From contig JALCDQ010000008.1 in the NCBI GenBank assembly GCA_022641735.1, positions 1 through 64,000 of the forward strand: a stretch of DNA of 64,000 nucleotides, read 5' to 3'. A program made the translations under genes and the position numbers. Of this stretch, positions 54,168 to 62,589 are shown piece after piece. The stretch's first letter is position 1; each line of letters opens with the position of its first letter. This DNA comes from Prevotella sp. (lineage in GTDB: Bacteria > Bacteroidota > Bacteroidia > Bacteroidales > Bacteroidaceae). Under the pieces are notes generated by a model. The model was given only the letters and a program-made list of their open reading frames with translations. It did not search any database and had not been told where the DNA came from.

Positions 54168-55901
54168 ATGCTTAAAAATCTAAAGACTCCCATTTTATTG
54201 CTTTTTCTGATGATGACAATGCCCTCGATGGCCCAAGAAAACAAAGGACCGCAATGGTTGAACAATGCCATATTCTATCAGATTTACCCTTCTTCTTTCA
54301 TGGATAGCGATGGCAACGGCATCGGCGACTTGCCGGGCATCACCTCAAAGCTCGATTATTTGCAGTCTTTGGGCGTCAATGCCATTTGGTTGAATCCTGT
54401 TTTTGAGTCCGGATGGTTTGATGGTGGCTATGATGTCATCGATTATTATAAGGTGGATCCCCGTTTTGGAACGAATACCGACTTGGTGAATCTGGTGAAG
54501 GAAGCTCACAAACGGGGTATCAAAGTGTGCCTGGATTTAGTGGCTGGGCATACCTCCGTGAAGTGTCCTTGGTTTCAACAGTCAGCTCAAAAGGATGCGA
54601 ATGGACGCTATAGCGATTATTATATTTGGACCGACAGTATCTCGCCACAAGAGCAACAGCTGATAGCAGAGCGCCATCAAAGTGCTGACCCTGCTTCTGA
54701 CGGCCGTGGCCATTATGTGGAAAGCAATGCTCCGAGGGCGAAATATTACTTGAAAAATTATTACGAATGTCAACCTGCGCTCAATTATGGATATGCTCAT
54801 CCCGACCCTAAGCATGCTTGGGAGCAATCAGTTGATGCTCCCGGACCTCAAGCGGTACGGCGGGAGATGCGCAACGTGATGGCCTTTTGGTTTAATAAAG
54901 GTATCGATGGATTCCGCGTGGACATGGCGGCTTCGTTGGTAAAAAACGACAAAGACGGCACCGAAATCAAGAAATTATGGAAGGAAATGCGGGAGTGGAA
55001 GGATAAAAACTATCCTGAATGTGTTTTCATTTCAGAGTGGGGACATCCCGAATTGGCGATTCCTGCAGGCTTCAACATCGACTTCATGCTCCATTTCAAC
55101 GTCCCTGGATACCCATCTTTGTTCTTCGATAAAGGCACTTTGTATGGGGAAAGGCACAAGTTCAGCCACTGCTATTTCAATAAAAGCGGAGAAGGACAAA
55201 TCTCGGAATTCATAGATAACTTCACGCAAAATTATGACCGCATCCGCACGATGGGATATATAGCCCTGCCAACGGCAAATCATGACTTTGCGCGCCCTAA
55301 TGTAGGCACTCGCAATACGTTAGAGCAGCTGAAGGTGGCGATGACTTTCTTCCTCACCATGCCGGGCATTCCATTCATCTATTATGGAGATGAAATCGGT
55401 ATGAAATATATTGAAAGCGCGCCGAATAAAGAAGGTTCAAAGAAAAGAGCAGGCACTCGCACGCCGATGCAATGGACTTCCGGTCCTACTGCTGGTTTCT
55501 CTTCATGTGCTCCCAGTCAGCTTTATCTGCCTATAGATACTGAAAATGGACGAATCACTGTGGCTTCCGAAGCGAAAGACCATAATTCAATGCTCAACTA
55601 TGTGCGTTCGCTGTTGCGCCTTCGCCATACTTCCGAGGCTCTCAACAATGATGGCGGATGGGAGTTAGTGAGTAAAGTCAGCCAGCCTTATCCTATGATT
55701 TACAAGCGTACCGATGGAAAAGATGTTTACATTATAGCTCTTAATCCCTCCGAAAATAAGGTCAAAGCGACGATAGCTTCTCAAGGTGGAAAGGCTGTAG
55801 TGGCATCCATGAGCGGGAAAGCAAAATATAAACTAAGTGCTCAAAGTGATTTTGTGGAGATGGATAAGTTCTCGGCAGCAGTGTTTCACATCATCCGATA
55901 A
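54168..55901 (+). CDS. Secreted alpha-amylase-family enzyme, GH13
   Basis: A 577-residue enzyme with a signal peptide ending near SMAQ. The GH13 barrel shows AIFYQIYPSSFMDSDGNGIGDLPGI, CLDLVAGHTS (region I), GIDGFRVDMAASL with nucleophile Asp252 (region II), CVFISEWGHP with acid/base Glu290 (region III) and LPTANHDFARP with Asp373 (region IV). GIPFIYYGDEIGM is also typical. A small C-terminal beta domain follows. It cleaves or transfers alpha-glucosidic bonds; the QIYPSSFMDSDGNGIGDLPGI start resembles oligo-1,6-glucosidase/alpha-glucosidase-like members, but the substrate is uncertain. It is not linked to a sus operon. Confidence 0.9.
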   Translation: MLKNLKTPILLLFLMMTMPSMAQENKGPQWLNNAIFYQIYPSSFMDSDGNGIGDLPGITSKLDYLQSLGVNAIWLNPVFESGWFDGGYDVIDYYKVDPRFGTNTDLVNLVKEAHKRGIKVCLDLVAGHTSVKCPWFQQSAQKDANGRYSDYYIWTDSISPQEQQLIAERHQSADPASDGRGHYVESNAPRAKYYLKNYYECQPALNYGYAHPDPKHAWEQSVDAPGPQAVRREMRNVMAFWFNKGIDGFRVDMAASLVKNDKDGTEIKKLWKEMREWKDKNYPECVFISEWGHPELAIPAGFNIDFMLHFNVPGYPSLFFDKGTLYGERHKFSHCYFNKSGEGQISEFIDNFTQNYDRIRTMGYIALPTANHDFARPNVGTRNTLEQLKVAMTFFLTMPGIPFIYYGDEIGMKYIESAPNKEGSKKRAGTRTPMQWTSGPTAGFSSCAPSQLYLPIDTENGRITVASEAKDHNSMLNYVRSLLRLRHTSEALNNDGGWELVSKVSQPYPMIYKRTDGKDVYIIALNPSENKVKATIASQGGKAVVASMSGKAKYKLSAQSDFVEMDKFSAAVFHIIR

Positions 55902-55998
55902 GGAGGCGGGAAATAGCAACCTGACAGGAAAATGTAATTATTTTTGCCAAAAAAGGATAATATTTCCCTGTTTTTTCTTTTTTCCCATATTAATAATG

Positions 55999-56006
55999 TA
56001 TCTTTG
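55999..56006 (+). promoter_or_regulatory. -7 element for pnp
   Basis: TATCTTTG, giving a leader of about 85 nt before the pnp ATG at 56098. No clear -33 element. The long leader might carry RNA-level control, as pnp often does, but I see no defined hairpin. Confidence 0.45.
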
Positions 56007-56097
56007 TGGGCGTTTTCAAAAAGAACGACTGCGAGGTCATTCTTTTAGAATGCAATTTTTAGATGTTAGTCAAAACAATAAAGTTAAATTTTTTTAG

Positions 56098-58449
56098 ATG
56101 AACGTAATTACGAAAACAGTTCAATTGCCAGATGGCAGAACCATCTCAATTGAGACCGGAAAGGTTGCAAAACAGGCCGATGGTGCTGCTGTCCTAAGAT
56201 TGGGCAACACCGTGCTTTTAGCAACTGTTTGTGCAGCTAAAGAGGCAGTTCCGGGTACAGATTTTATGCCTTTGCAAGTAGATTATCGCGAGCAGTACAG
56301 TGCTGCCGGCCATTTCCCAGGCGGTTTTACCAAACGTGAAGGCAAAGCAAGTGACGAGGAAATTCTTACATCACGCCTTATCGACCGTGCTCTTCGTCCT
56401 CTCTTCCCTGCAGATTATCACTGTGAGGTTTATGTGCAAGTGATGTTGCTTTCAGCAGATGGTGTCGATCAGCCGGATGCGTTGGCAGGTTTTGCTGCTT
56501 CAGCAGCCATGGCTTGTTCTGATATTCCTTTCGATTATACCATTTCAGAAGTGCGTGTTGCTCGTATCAATGGCGAGTATGTCGTGAATCCAACATTCCA
56601 ACAGATGGCTGATGCCGATATGGATATCATGGTGGGTGCCACAAAAGACAACATCATGATGGTGGAAGGCGAGATGAAAGAGGTTTCTGAACAGGACTTG
56701 ATTGGTGCTTTGAAGGCAGCACATGAGGCTATCAAGCCGATGTGTTTACTGCAAGAGGACCTCGAAAAAGAACTGGGTACTGACAAGAAGCGCGAATATA
56801 ACGACGAGACCAATGATGAGGACCTTCGTCAGCAGATAAAAGACGAGCTCTATAAGCCTGCTTATGATGTCAATCATCAGGCTCTTGAGAAGCATGCACG
56901 TCAAGATGCTTTCGATAAGTTGTTGGCTGATTTCCTCGAGAAATATGATGCTGCACATACCGAACTCTCAGAAGAAGAGATTGCTGAAAAGCATGAAGAG
57001 GCTACCCGTTACTATAATGACGTGATGCGTGATGCTATGCGTCGTTGCATATTGGATGAAGGTCTGCGTCTTGATGGACGTGCAACTACGGAGATTCGCC
57101 CTATCTGGTGCGAGGTTTCTCCTCTTCCAATGCCTCACGGAAGTGCAATTTTCCAGCGTGGTGAGACGATGAGTCTCTCTACTTGTACATTGGGTACAAA
57201 ACTTGATGAGAAGATGATTGATGGTGCTCTGGTAAAGGGTTACCAGCGTTTCCTCCTTCATTATAACTTCCCTCCATTCTCAACAGGTGAGGCTAAGGCA
57301 CAGCGTGGCGTTGGTCGTCGTGAGATTGGACATGGTCATTTGGCATGGCGTGCCTTGAAAGACCAGATTCCTGCAGACTATCCTTACACTGTTCGTTTGG
57401 TAAGTCAGATATTGGAATCTAATGGTTCTTCCTCTATGGCAACTGTTTGCGCTGGTACTCTTGCCCTTATGGATGCAGGTGTTCCAATGAAGAAACCGGT
57501 TTCCGGTATTGCCATGGGCTTGATTAAGAACCCTGGAGAAGATAAGTTTGCCATCTTGAGTGATATCCTTGGCGATGAGGATCACTTAGGCGATATGGAC
57601 TTCAAGACCACAGGTACGAAGGACGGACTGACCGCTACACAGATGGATATCAAGTGTGATGGTCTTTCATTCGAGATTCTTGAGCAGGCTCTCATGCAGG
57701 CTAAGGCTGGCCGTGAGCATATCATGGGCAAGATGATGGAGACTATTTCTGAGCCTCGCGCTGAGTTGAAACCACAGGTTCCACGTATTGAAGCCTTTGA
57801 GATTCCTAAGGAATTCATCGGTGCTGTCATCGGGCCGGGTGGAAAAATCATTCAGCAGATGCAGCAGGATACGGGTGCTACTATCACGATTGATGAGGCT
57901 GATGGAGTTGGCAAGATTCAGGTTTCAGCCCCAAATAAGGATAGCATCGATGCAGCCATTGCTAAAATCAAGGGTATCGTAGCAGTTCCAGAGGTCGGTG
58001 AGGTGTATGAAGGTACCGTAAAGAGCATCATGCCTTATGGTTGTTTTGTAGAAATTCTCCCTGGAAAAGAAGGTTTGCTCCATATCAGTGAAATCGATTG
58101 GAAGCGTCTGGAGACAGTGGAAGAAGCCGGAATCAAAGAAGGTGACAAGATATCAGTGAAGCTTCTTGAGATAGATCCTAAGACTGGAAAATACAAGTTG
58201 TCACATCGTGCTCTGCTTCCAAAGCCGGAAGGCTATGTAGAGCGTGAGCGTCGTCCTCGTCGTGAAGGTGGTGAGCGTCGTTATAACAATAATGACCGCC
58301 GCAACAATGACCGTCGGGATAATCGTCAACCACGTCGTTATGAGCATAATGATGAGCAAAATCGTCGTGATGAATATCATGATTCCATGGCAGATAAAGA
58401 GCCTAAGGACTTCAGCGATACACTCGATCACAATGATGATGTAGAGTAA
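56098..58449 (+). CDS. pnp: Polynucleotide phosphorylase
   Basis: A 783-residue 3'-5' exoribonuclease using phosphate. Order of parts: first RNase PH domain (about 1-140, with [23 protein letters not shown]), a helical linker, a second RNase PH domain (about 320-550, with [14 protein letters not shown] and [22 protein letters not shown]), KH ([21 protein letters not shown]) and S1 ([30 protein letters not shown]). A long tail after about 715 is rich in Arg, Asn and Asp ([20 protein letters not shown]...), likely disordered and RNA-binding. Length is about 70 residues above the E. coli enzyme because of this tail. Confidence 0.97.
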   Translation: MNVITKTVQLPDGRTISIETGKVAKQADGAAVLRLGNTVLLATVCAAKEAVPGTDFMPLQVDYREQYSAAGHFPGGFTKREGKASDEEILTSRLIDRALRPLFPADYHCEVYVQVMLLSADGVDQPDALAGFAASAAMACSDIPFDYTISEVRVARINGEYVVNPTFQQMADADMDIMVGATKDNIMMVEGEMKEVSEQDLIGALKAAHEAIKPMCLLQEDLEKELGTDKKREYNDETNDEDLRQQIKDELYKPAYDVNHQALEKHARQDAFDKLLADFLEKYDAAHTELSEEEIAEKHEEATRYYNDVMRDAMRRCILDEGLRLDGRATTEIRPIWCEVSPLPMPHGSAIFQRGETMSLSTCTLGTKLDEKMIDGALVKGYQRFLLHYNFPPFSTGEAKAQRGVGRREIGHGHLAWRALKDQIPADYPYTVRLVSQILESNGSSSMATVCAGTLALMDAGVPMKKPVSGIAMGLIKNPGEDKFAILSDILGDEDHLGDMDFKTTGTKDGLTATQMDIKCDGLSFEILEQALMQAKAGREHIMGKMMETISEPRAELKPQVPRIEAFEIPKEFIGAVIGPGGKIIQQMQQDTGATITIDEADGVGKIQVSAPNKDSIDAAIAKIKGIVAVPEVGEVYEGTVKSIMPYGCFVEILPGKEGLLHISEIDWKRLETVEEAGIKEGDKISVKLLEIDPKTGKYKLSHRALLPKPEGYVERERRPRREGGERRYNNNDRRNNDRRDNRQPRRYEHNDEQNRRDEYHDSMADKEPKDFSDTLDHNDDVE

Positions 58450-58470
58450 TCACACCTTATTATAATAAAA

Positions 58471-58505
58471 TACCCCCCGCACTCAGTATCGAATGTGGGG
58501 GGTAT
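58471..58505. terminator. Bidirectional terminator between pnp and GH29
   Basis: TACCCCCCGCA and TGTGGGGGGTA form a strong 11-bp stem (one G-U pair) with T-rich or A-rich flanks on both sides, between convergent genes. Confidence 0.88.
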
Positions 58506-58518
58506 TTGTTTTTAGATT

Positions 58519-59886
58519 CTATTTGGAAAACTCTAAAGCGAAAGATTGATTCTTCATTCCTTGTGGCAGGGTGACGGTCACTTGGTCTCCTTGTTTCTTT
58601 GTTTTCAGGTTTTTACCCGTACTTAAGAGTTTTACATTGCCTTTTGGCAGGTTGCCTGTCCATGAGATAGTGCTTGGCAAGGTGTCACCTTCTTTGAGCA
58701 TATAAATGGCGTAAAGGTGTTTTCCATCTTTGTTGGCAGTAAACCAAACATTGCCATCATGGTATTCCTTGGCATTGGTGGTGTTATATATAGCCGTTCC
58801 ATTGGTTTTCAACCATTTGCCGATAGCCTCAAGACGAGTTACTGCTTCAGGTTGGATAAGTCCTTCTGGAGTAGGACCAACGCCCAAAACAAGGTTTCCA
58901 CCCTTAGCAACAATCTCGATTAAGATGTTTATCACCTTATCTGCACTCTTCCATGTAGGACGTGGAACCCATCCCCAATCGTTAGTGAGAGTGATGCAAC
59001 TCTCCCAAGGATAATTCAGCTGTGTTTCCAGAATGGTACGTTCTGGTGTCTGATAGTTCTCGTATGGGCCATGGATAGTACGGTCCACCATAATCAAACC
59101 AGGTTGATTATGGCGCGCCATCGTGGCTATTTTCGGCATGTCAATATCCTGATTATTCTCTTTGCAGACCCATCCGCCATCCAACCAAAGGATATCTACG
59201 TTGCCATAACGTGAGAGAATTTCATCCATTTGATTATACACGAATGTCTTGAATGCATTCCATCTCCATGGCCATTTTTTGATATCATAATTCACATTAC
59301 GGCCGTTTTTGGTTGGATACACATCCCACCAGTAATCTTGGCTATGCCAATCGGGTTTTGAGAAGTATTCGCCAATCATGAAATTCTTATCCCGAAAGGC
59401 CTGAAGCACATATTTCAGAACATCCCGTTTGGGGTTATCCTTGAAGGCATGATGGGCTATGGAATAGTCGGTATATTTAGAATCAAACATGCAGAAGCCA
59501 TCGTGATGCTTGGTGGTGAATATCATGTATTTCATTCCTGCATCCTGCATCACCTGCGCCCATTGGTTAGGGTTGAACTTCGTGGGGTTGAATTTGTCAG
59601 CAAGACCCCAATACCAGTTCTTATATTGCTGATAAGTCATGGTGGTATCGCGCGTTACCCAGTCTTCATCGCATATTGCCCATGACTCTACCATGCCAGG
59701 AACAGAATAGACACCCCAATGCATCAGGACTCCGAATTTCAAGTCCTGCCAATGCTTGAGTTTGTTGACTACTTGCTGGTCAGTAGGCCATTCATAGGTC
59801 TTCGACCGCTGATAAACATCTCCTTGGCTATATGCCGTCAGGGCACAAAACGATAAAGCCAAACATACAATAATGGATTTCCTCAT
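58519..59886 (-). CDS. Secreted alpha-L-fucosidase, GH29
   Basis: A 455-residue GH29 enzyme, signal peptide MRKSIIVCLALSFCALTAYS. Conserved parts are LKFGVLMHWGVYSVPGMVESW (49-69), IFTTKHHDGFCMFDSKYTDYSIAHH (122-146) and VDILWLDGGWV with nucleophile Asp236. WESCITLTNDWGWVPRP and GGNLVLGVGPTPEGLI are also typical. It ends with a beta domain, with no carbohydrate-binding module. It is convergent with pnp and divergent from the DUF1573-GH29-GH3 group. The lining of the site (WLDGGW) differs from the other three GH29 genes, hinting at different linkages. Confidence 0.92.
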   Translation of the reverse strand: MRKSIIVCLALSFCALTAYSQGDVYQRSKTYEWPTDQQVVNKLKHWQDLKFGVLMHWGVYSVPGMVESWAICDEDWVTRDTTMTYQQYKNWYWGLADKFNPTKFNPNQWAQVMQDAGMKYMIFTTKHHDGFCMFDSKYTDYSIAHHAFKDNPKRDVLKYVLQAFRDKNFMIGEYFSKPDWHSQDYWWDVYPTKNGRNVNYDIKKWPWRWNAFKTFVYNQMDEILSRYGNVDILWLDGGWVCKENNQDIDMPKIATMARHNQPGLIMVDRTIHGPYENYQTPERTILETQLNYPWESCITLTNDWGWVPRPTWKSADKVINILIEIVAKGGNLVLGVGPTPEGLIQPEAVTRLEAIGKWLKTNGTAIYNTTNAKEYHDGNVWFTANKDGKHLYAIYMLKEGDTLPSTISWTGNLPKGNVKLLSTGKNLKTKKQGDQVTVTLPQGMKNQSFALEFSK

Positions 59887-59927
59887 ATTGCTAATGATTT
59901 ATTTTTTGTGGTAAAGATACAAATAAT

Positions 59928-59959
59928 TTTGGATATATGCGTCAAATTCCTTAATTTTG
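59928..59959 (+). promoter_or_regulatory. Promoter of the DUF1573-GH29-GH3 group
   Basis: TTTG (59928-59931), 20 bp, TAATTTTG (59952-59959), an ideal Bacteroidetes promoter. Confidence 0.75.
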
Positions 59960-59980
59960 CAGAAAAATAAAACCTAACAA

Positions 59981-60736
59981 ATGAAAAGATTATTATTTCT
60001 ATTGCTCTCTTTTACTTTCTGCATGGGTATTTCCGCTCAGAGTGAACCTACTTATTCTAAGACCTTCCAGTATGATAAGCGCATCCATGATTTTGGTACT
60101 ATCCAAGAGAAAAAAGGCCGTGTAAGCCATGTTTTCACCTTTACGAATAAGGGAAATAAGCCTGTTGCTATCACGGAAGTGAATGCTTGGTGTGGTTGTA
60201 CGACAACTAATTTCACCAAATCGGCCATCATGCCGGGGAAGACAGGCAAGGTTACCGTAACCTATAATCCGTTTTCTCGTCCTGGAAAGTTCAGTAAAGA
60301 GGTGGTGGTCTTGCTGAATGACGGCAAAGAATACACCCGCATTTGGGTGAAAGGAAATGTGATTGGTTATCTGCACCCTGTCACTGAAGACCATCCTTAT
60401 TATTTTGGAGACGGTCTATATCTTGGTTATGAGGTGCTGCCTTTTGCCAGTTTGGAGGTTGGAGAGTCGTATACTTTCGACCAGCGTATTGCAAATAATA
60501 CTAATAAACCTATGACCGTGGTTTTCAAGCGAGTACCTGATAATCGGGTGTTGAAGATGCCTGACAAGATACAATTGAAACCTATGGAGCGCACAACGTT
60601 CAAGGTGACCTATCGGACACCTAAAGTTTATCATCACAATCGCTACATATTGGTCTATCCGATAGTGAATGGAAAGAAAGAAAGACCTATCCGCGTGACC
60701 TTTTTTGGTGTTAAAGGACAGAAAATGACTTTATAA
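59981..60736 (+). CDS. Secreted DUF1573 protein
   Basis: A 251-residue protein with signal peptide MKRLLFLLLSFTFCMGISAQ. The DUF1573 domain (about 30-125) shows HDFGTIQEKKGRVSHVFTFTNKGNKPVAITEVNAWCGCTTTNFTKSAIMPGKTGKVTVTYNPFSRPGKFSKEVVV, an immunoglobulin-like fold with a conserved CGCT motif. A second similar beta domain (SLEVGESYTFDQRIANNTNKPMTVVFK) follows. The family is periplasmic or surface-associated in Bacteroidetes and its role is unknown. It lies 12 bp upstream of a GH29 gene, in an apparent operon. Confidence 0.88.
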   Translation: MKRLLFLLLSFTFCMGISAQSEPTYSKTFQYDKRIHDFGTIQEKKGRVSHVFTFTNKGNKPVAITEVNAWCGCTTTNFTKSAIMPGKTGKVTVTYNPFSRPGKFSKEVVVLLNDGKEYTRIWVKGNVIGYLHPVTEDHPYYFGDGLYLGYEVLPFASLEVGESYTFDQRIANNTNKPMTVVFKRVPDNRVLKMPDKIQLKPMERTTFKVTYRTPKVYHHNRYILVYPIVNGKKERPIRVTFFGVKGQKMTL

Positions 60737-60748
60737 ATATTCAGAACT

Positions 60749-62569
60749 ATGACATTCAGACACCTATTTATATATATGCTTCTTGCGCTTCCGATGAGTA
60801 TGACAGCGCAAGAAAATGCCCCTGCTCCCATTGCTCCACTGCCTTCAAAAGACCAAGTGGAATGGCAAAAGATGGGAACTTATGCGTTTATTCATTTCGG
60901 TCCTAACACCTTTGGCAATCGAGAATGGGGATATGGTGACGCGCCATTGGAAAGTTTCAATCCGAAGAAACTCGATTGTGAGCAATGGGCAAAGACCCTG
61001 AAGGCTGCCGGTATGACGGGCATTATCCTTACCTGCAAGCATCATGACGGGTTCTGCTTGTGGCCTACTAAATATACGGACTATAGCATTCGCAACACGC
61101 CTTATAAGAACGGGAAGGGTGATATCGTAGGAGAACTCTCCAAAGCCTGCAAGAAATACGGGCTCAAATTCGGTGTTTATCTCTCTCCGTGGGACCGTCA
61201 TCAGGCCTTTTATGGTACTCCTCTCTATGTGGAATACTTCTATGCGCAACTCAAAGAACTGCTCACGCAATATGGCAACATATTCGAGATATGGTTTGAT
61301 GGGGCTAATGGCGGCGACGGATATTATGGCGGAGCCCGTGAAGCCCGAAAGATAGACAGGCGCACGTATTATAATTTCCCTCGTGCTTGGCAGATGGTGC
61401 ATGAACTTCAACCGCAAGCTATCATCTTTTCAGATGGAGGTCCGGGTTGCCGATGGGTCGGTAATGAGAGTGGTTATGCGTTTGCCACCAACTGGTCTTT
61501 CCTTCGCAGCAAGGAGGTTTATCCTGGTTATGATAATTATTGGACTCTTCAGTCGGGCCATGAAGATGGAGATGCGTGGATACCTTCTGAATGTGATACC
61601 TCTATCAGGCCAGGATGGTTCTATCATGAGAGTGAAAATGGCAAGGTGAAGAGCGTCGAGCAGTTGGTCGATCTCTATTATCGCAGCGTTGGACATAATA
61701 GTAATTTAATCTTGAATATGCCTGTTGACAAGGATGGATTGATACACCCTATCGACTCTGCAAGGGTCATCGCTTTCCATCAGCAAATCGTTTCGGAGCT
61801 GAAAACCAATCTCCTTGCAAAAGGCGTGACGATAAAGGCTTCGAATGTACGTGGCAAAGCGTTCAGTGAAAAGCTATTAACAGACGGACAATTCGATACT
61901 TATTGGAGTGTAAAAGATGGTCTTTTGCAGTCCTCTTTGTTACTTTCTTTCAAGACCCCAACTAAACTTAACCGAATGATGTTGCAAGAGTATATCCCTT
62001 TAGGACAAAGAGTGAAGAAGTTCTTGGTGGAATATCGGCAGGGCAAAGAGTGGTTTCCTTTGAAATTGAATGAGGAAACCACCACCATCGGCTATAAGCG
62101 ATTGCTACGCTTCAAAACCATTGAAACTCAGCACATTCGCATTTCTTTCCTCGATTCCCGTGGTCCTATATGCATCAGTGAGTTAGGAGCTTATTATGCT
62201 CCAAATGCCAAAGATGCCTTTGTGGAGGAAGTGAAGGATGTGAAAAGCCTGCCTTTCACCGCCTTTGCAAAAGACCCTGATGAGATGTACTTTGATTTAG
62301 GGAAGGGGCAACAGGTAAAGGCTTTCTATTATTTACCCCAGCAAAGTGCCAATCCGAAAGGCATGGTATCCAATTATGAGTTATATGCCGGCATGACAAC
62401 GACGGATATGCATCTTGTGGCAAGCGGTGAGTTCTCTAATATTCGCAATCATCCTGTCATGCAGGAGGTTTACTTTACCCCAACCAATGCCCGTTATCTC
62501 AAGCTCAAGGCCACGCGAATGGTCAAAGAGGGCGAGTCCATCGGCTTTGACAAAATCGCAATACAATAA
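60749..62569 (+). CDS. Secreted alpha-L-fucosidase, GH29, with C-terminal binding domain
   Basis: A 606-residue enzyme with signal peptide MTFRHLFIYMLLALPMSMTAQ. The catalytic barrel shows YAFIHFGPNTFGNREWGYGDAPLESFNP (45-72), LTCKHHDGFCLWPTKYTDYSI (94-114) and FEIWFDGANGGDGYYGGARE with nucleophile Asp184. This block fits the GH29-B group, which prefers alpha-1,3/1,4-fucose next to branched galactose (Lewis-type). From about 355 on, GKAFSEKLLTDGQFDTYWSVKDGLLQSSLLLSF and later segments resemble F5/8 type C (discoidin) binding modules. Gaps to neighbours are 12 and 20 bp, supporting an operon with DUF1573 and GH3. Confidence 0.93.
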   Translation: MTFRHLFIYMLLALPMSMTAQENAPAPIAPLPSKDQVEWQKMGTYAFIHFGPNTFGNREWGYGDAPLESFNPKKLDCEQWAKTLKAAGMTGIILTCKHHDGFCLWPTKYTDYSIRNTPYKNGKGDIVGELSKACKKYGLKFGVYLSPWDRHQAFYGTPLYVEYFYAQLKELLTQYGNIFEIWFDGANGGDGYYGGAREARKIDRRTYYNFPRAWQMVHELQPQAIIFSDGGPGCRWVGNESGYAFATNWSFLRSKEVYPGYDNYWTLQSGHEDGDAWIPSECDTSIRPGWFYHESENGKVKSVEQLVDLYYRSVGHNSNLILNMPVDKDGLIHPIDSARVIAFHQQIVSELKTNLLAKGVTIKASNVRGKAFSEKLLTDGQFDTYWSVKDGLLQSSLLLSFKTPTKLNRMMLQEYIPLGQRVKKFLVEYRQGKEWFPLKLNEETTTIGYKRLLRFKTIETQHIRISFLDSRGPICISELGAYYAPNAKDAFVEEVKDVKSLPFTAFAKDPDEMYFDLGKGQQVKAFYYLPQQSANPKGMVSNYELYAGMTTTDMHLVASGEFSNIRNHPVMQEVYFTPTNARYLKLKATRMVKEGESIGFDKIAIQ

Positions 62570-62589
62570 AACAAACACTATATACAGCT

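Noticed and set aside
55837..56097. An 86-codon open frame overlapping the GH13 end and the pnp leader
   Set aside because: It overlaps a certain gene and the pnp promoter, and has no recognisable motif.
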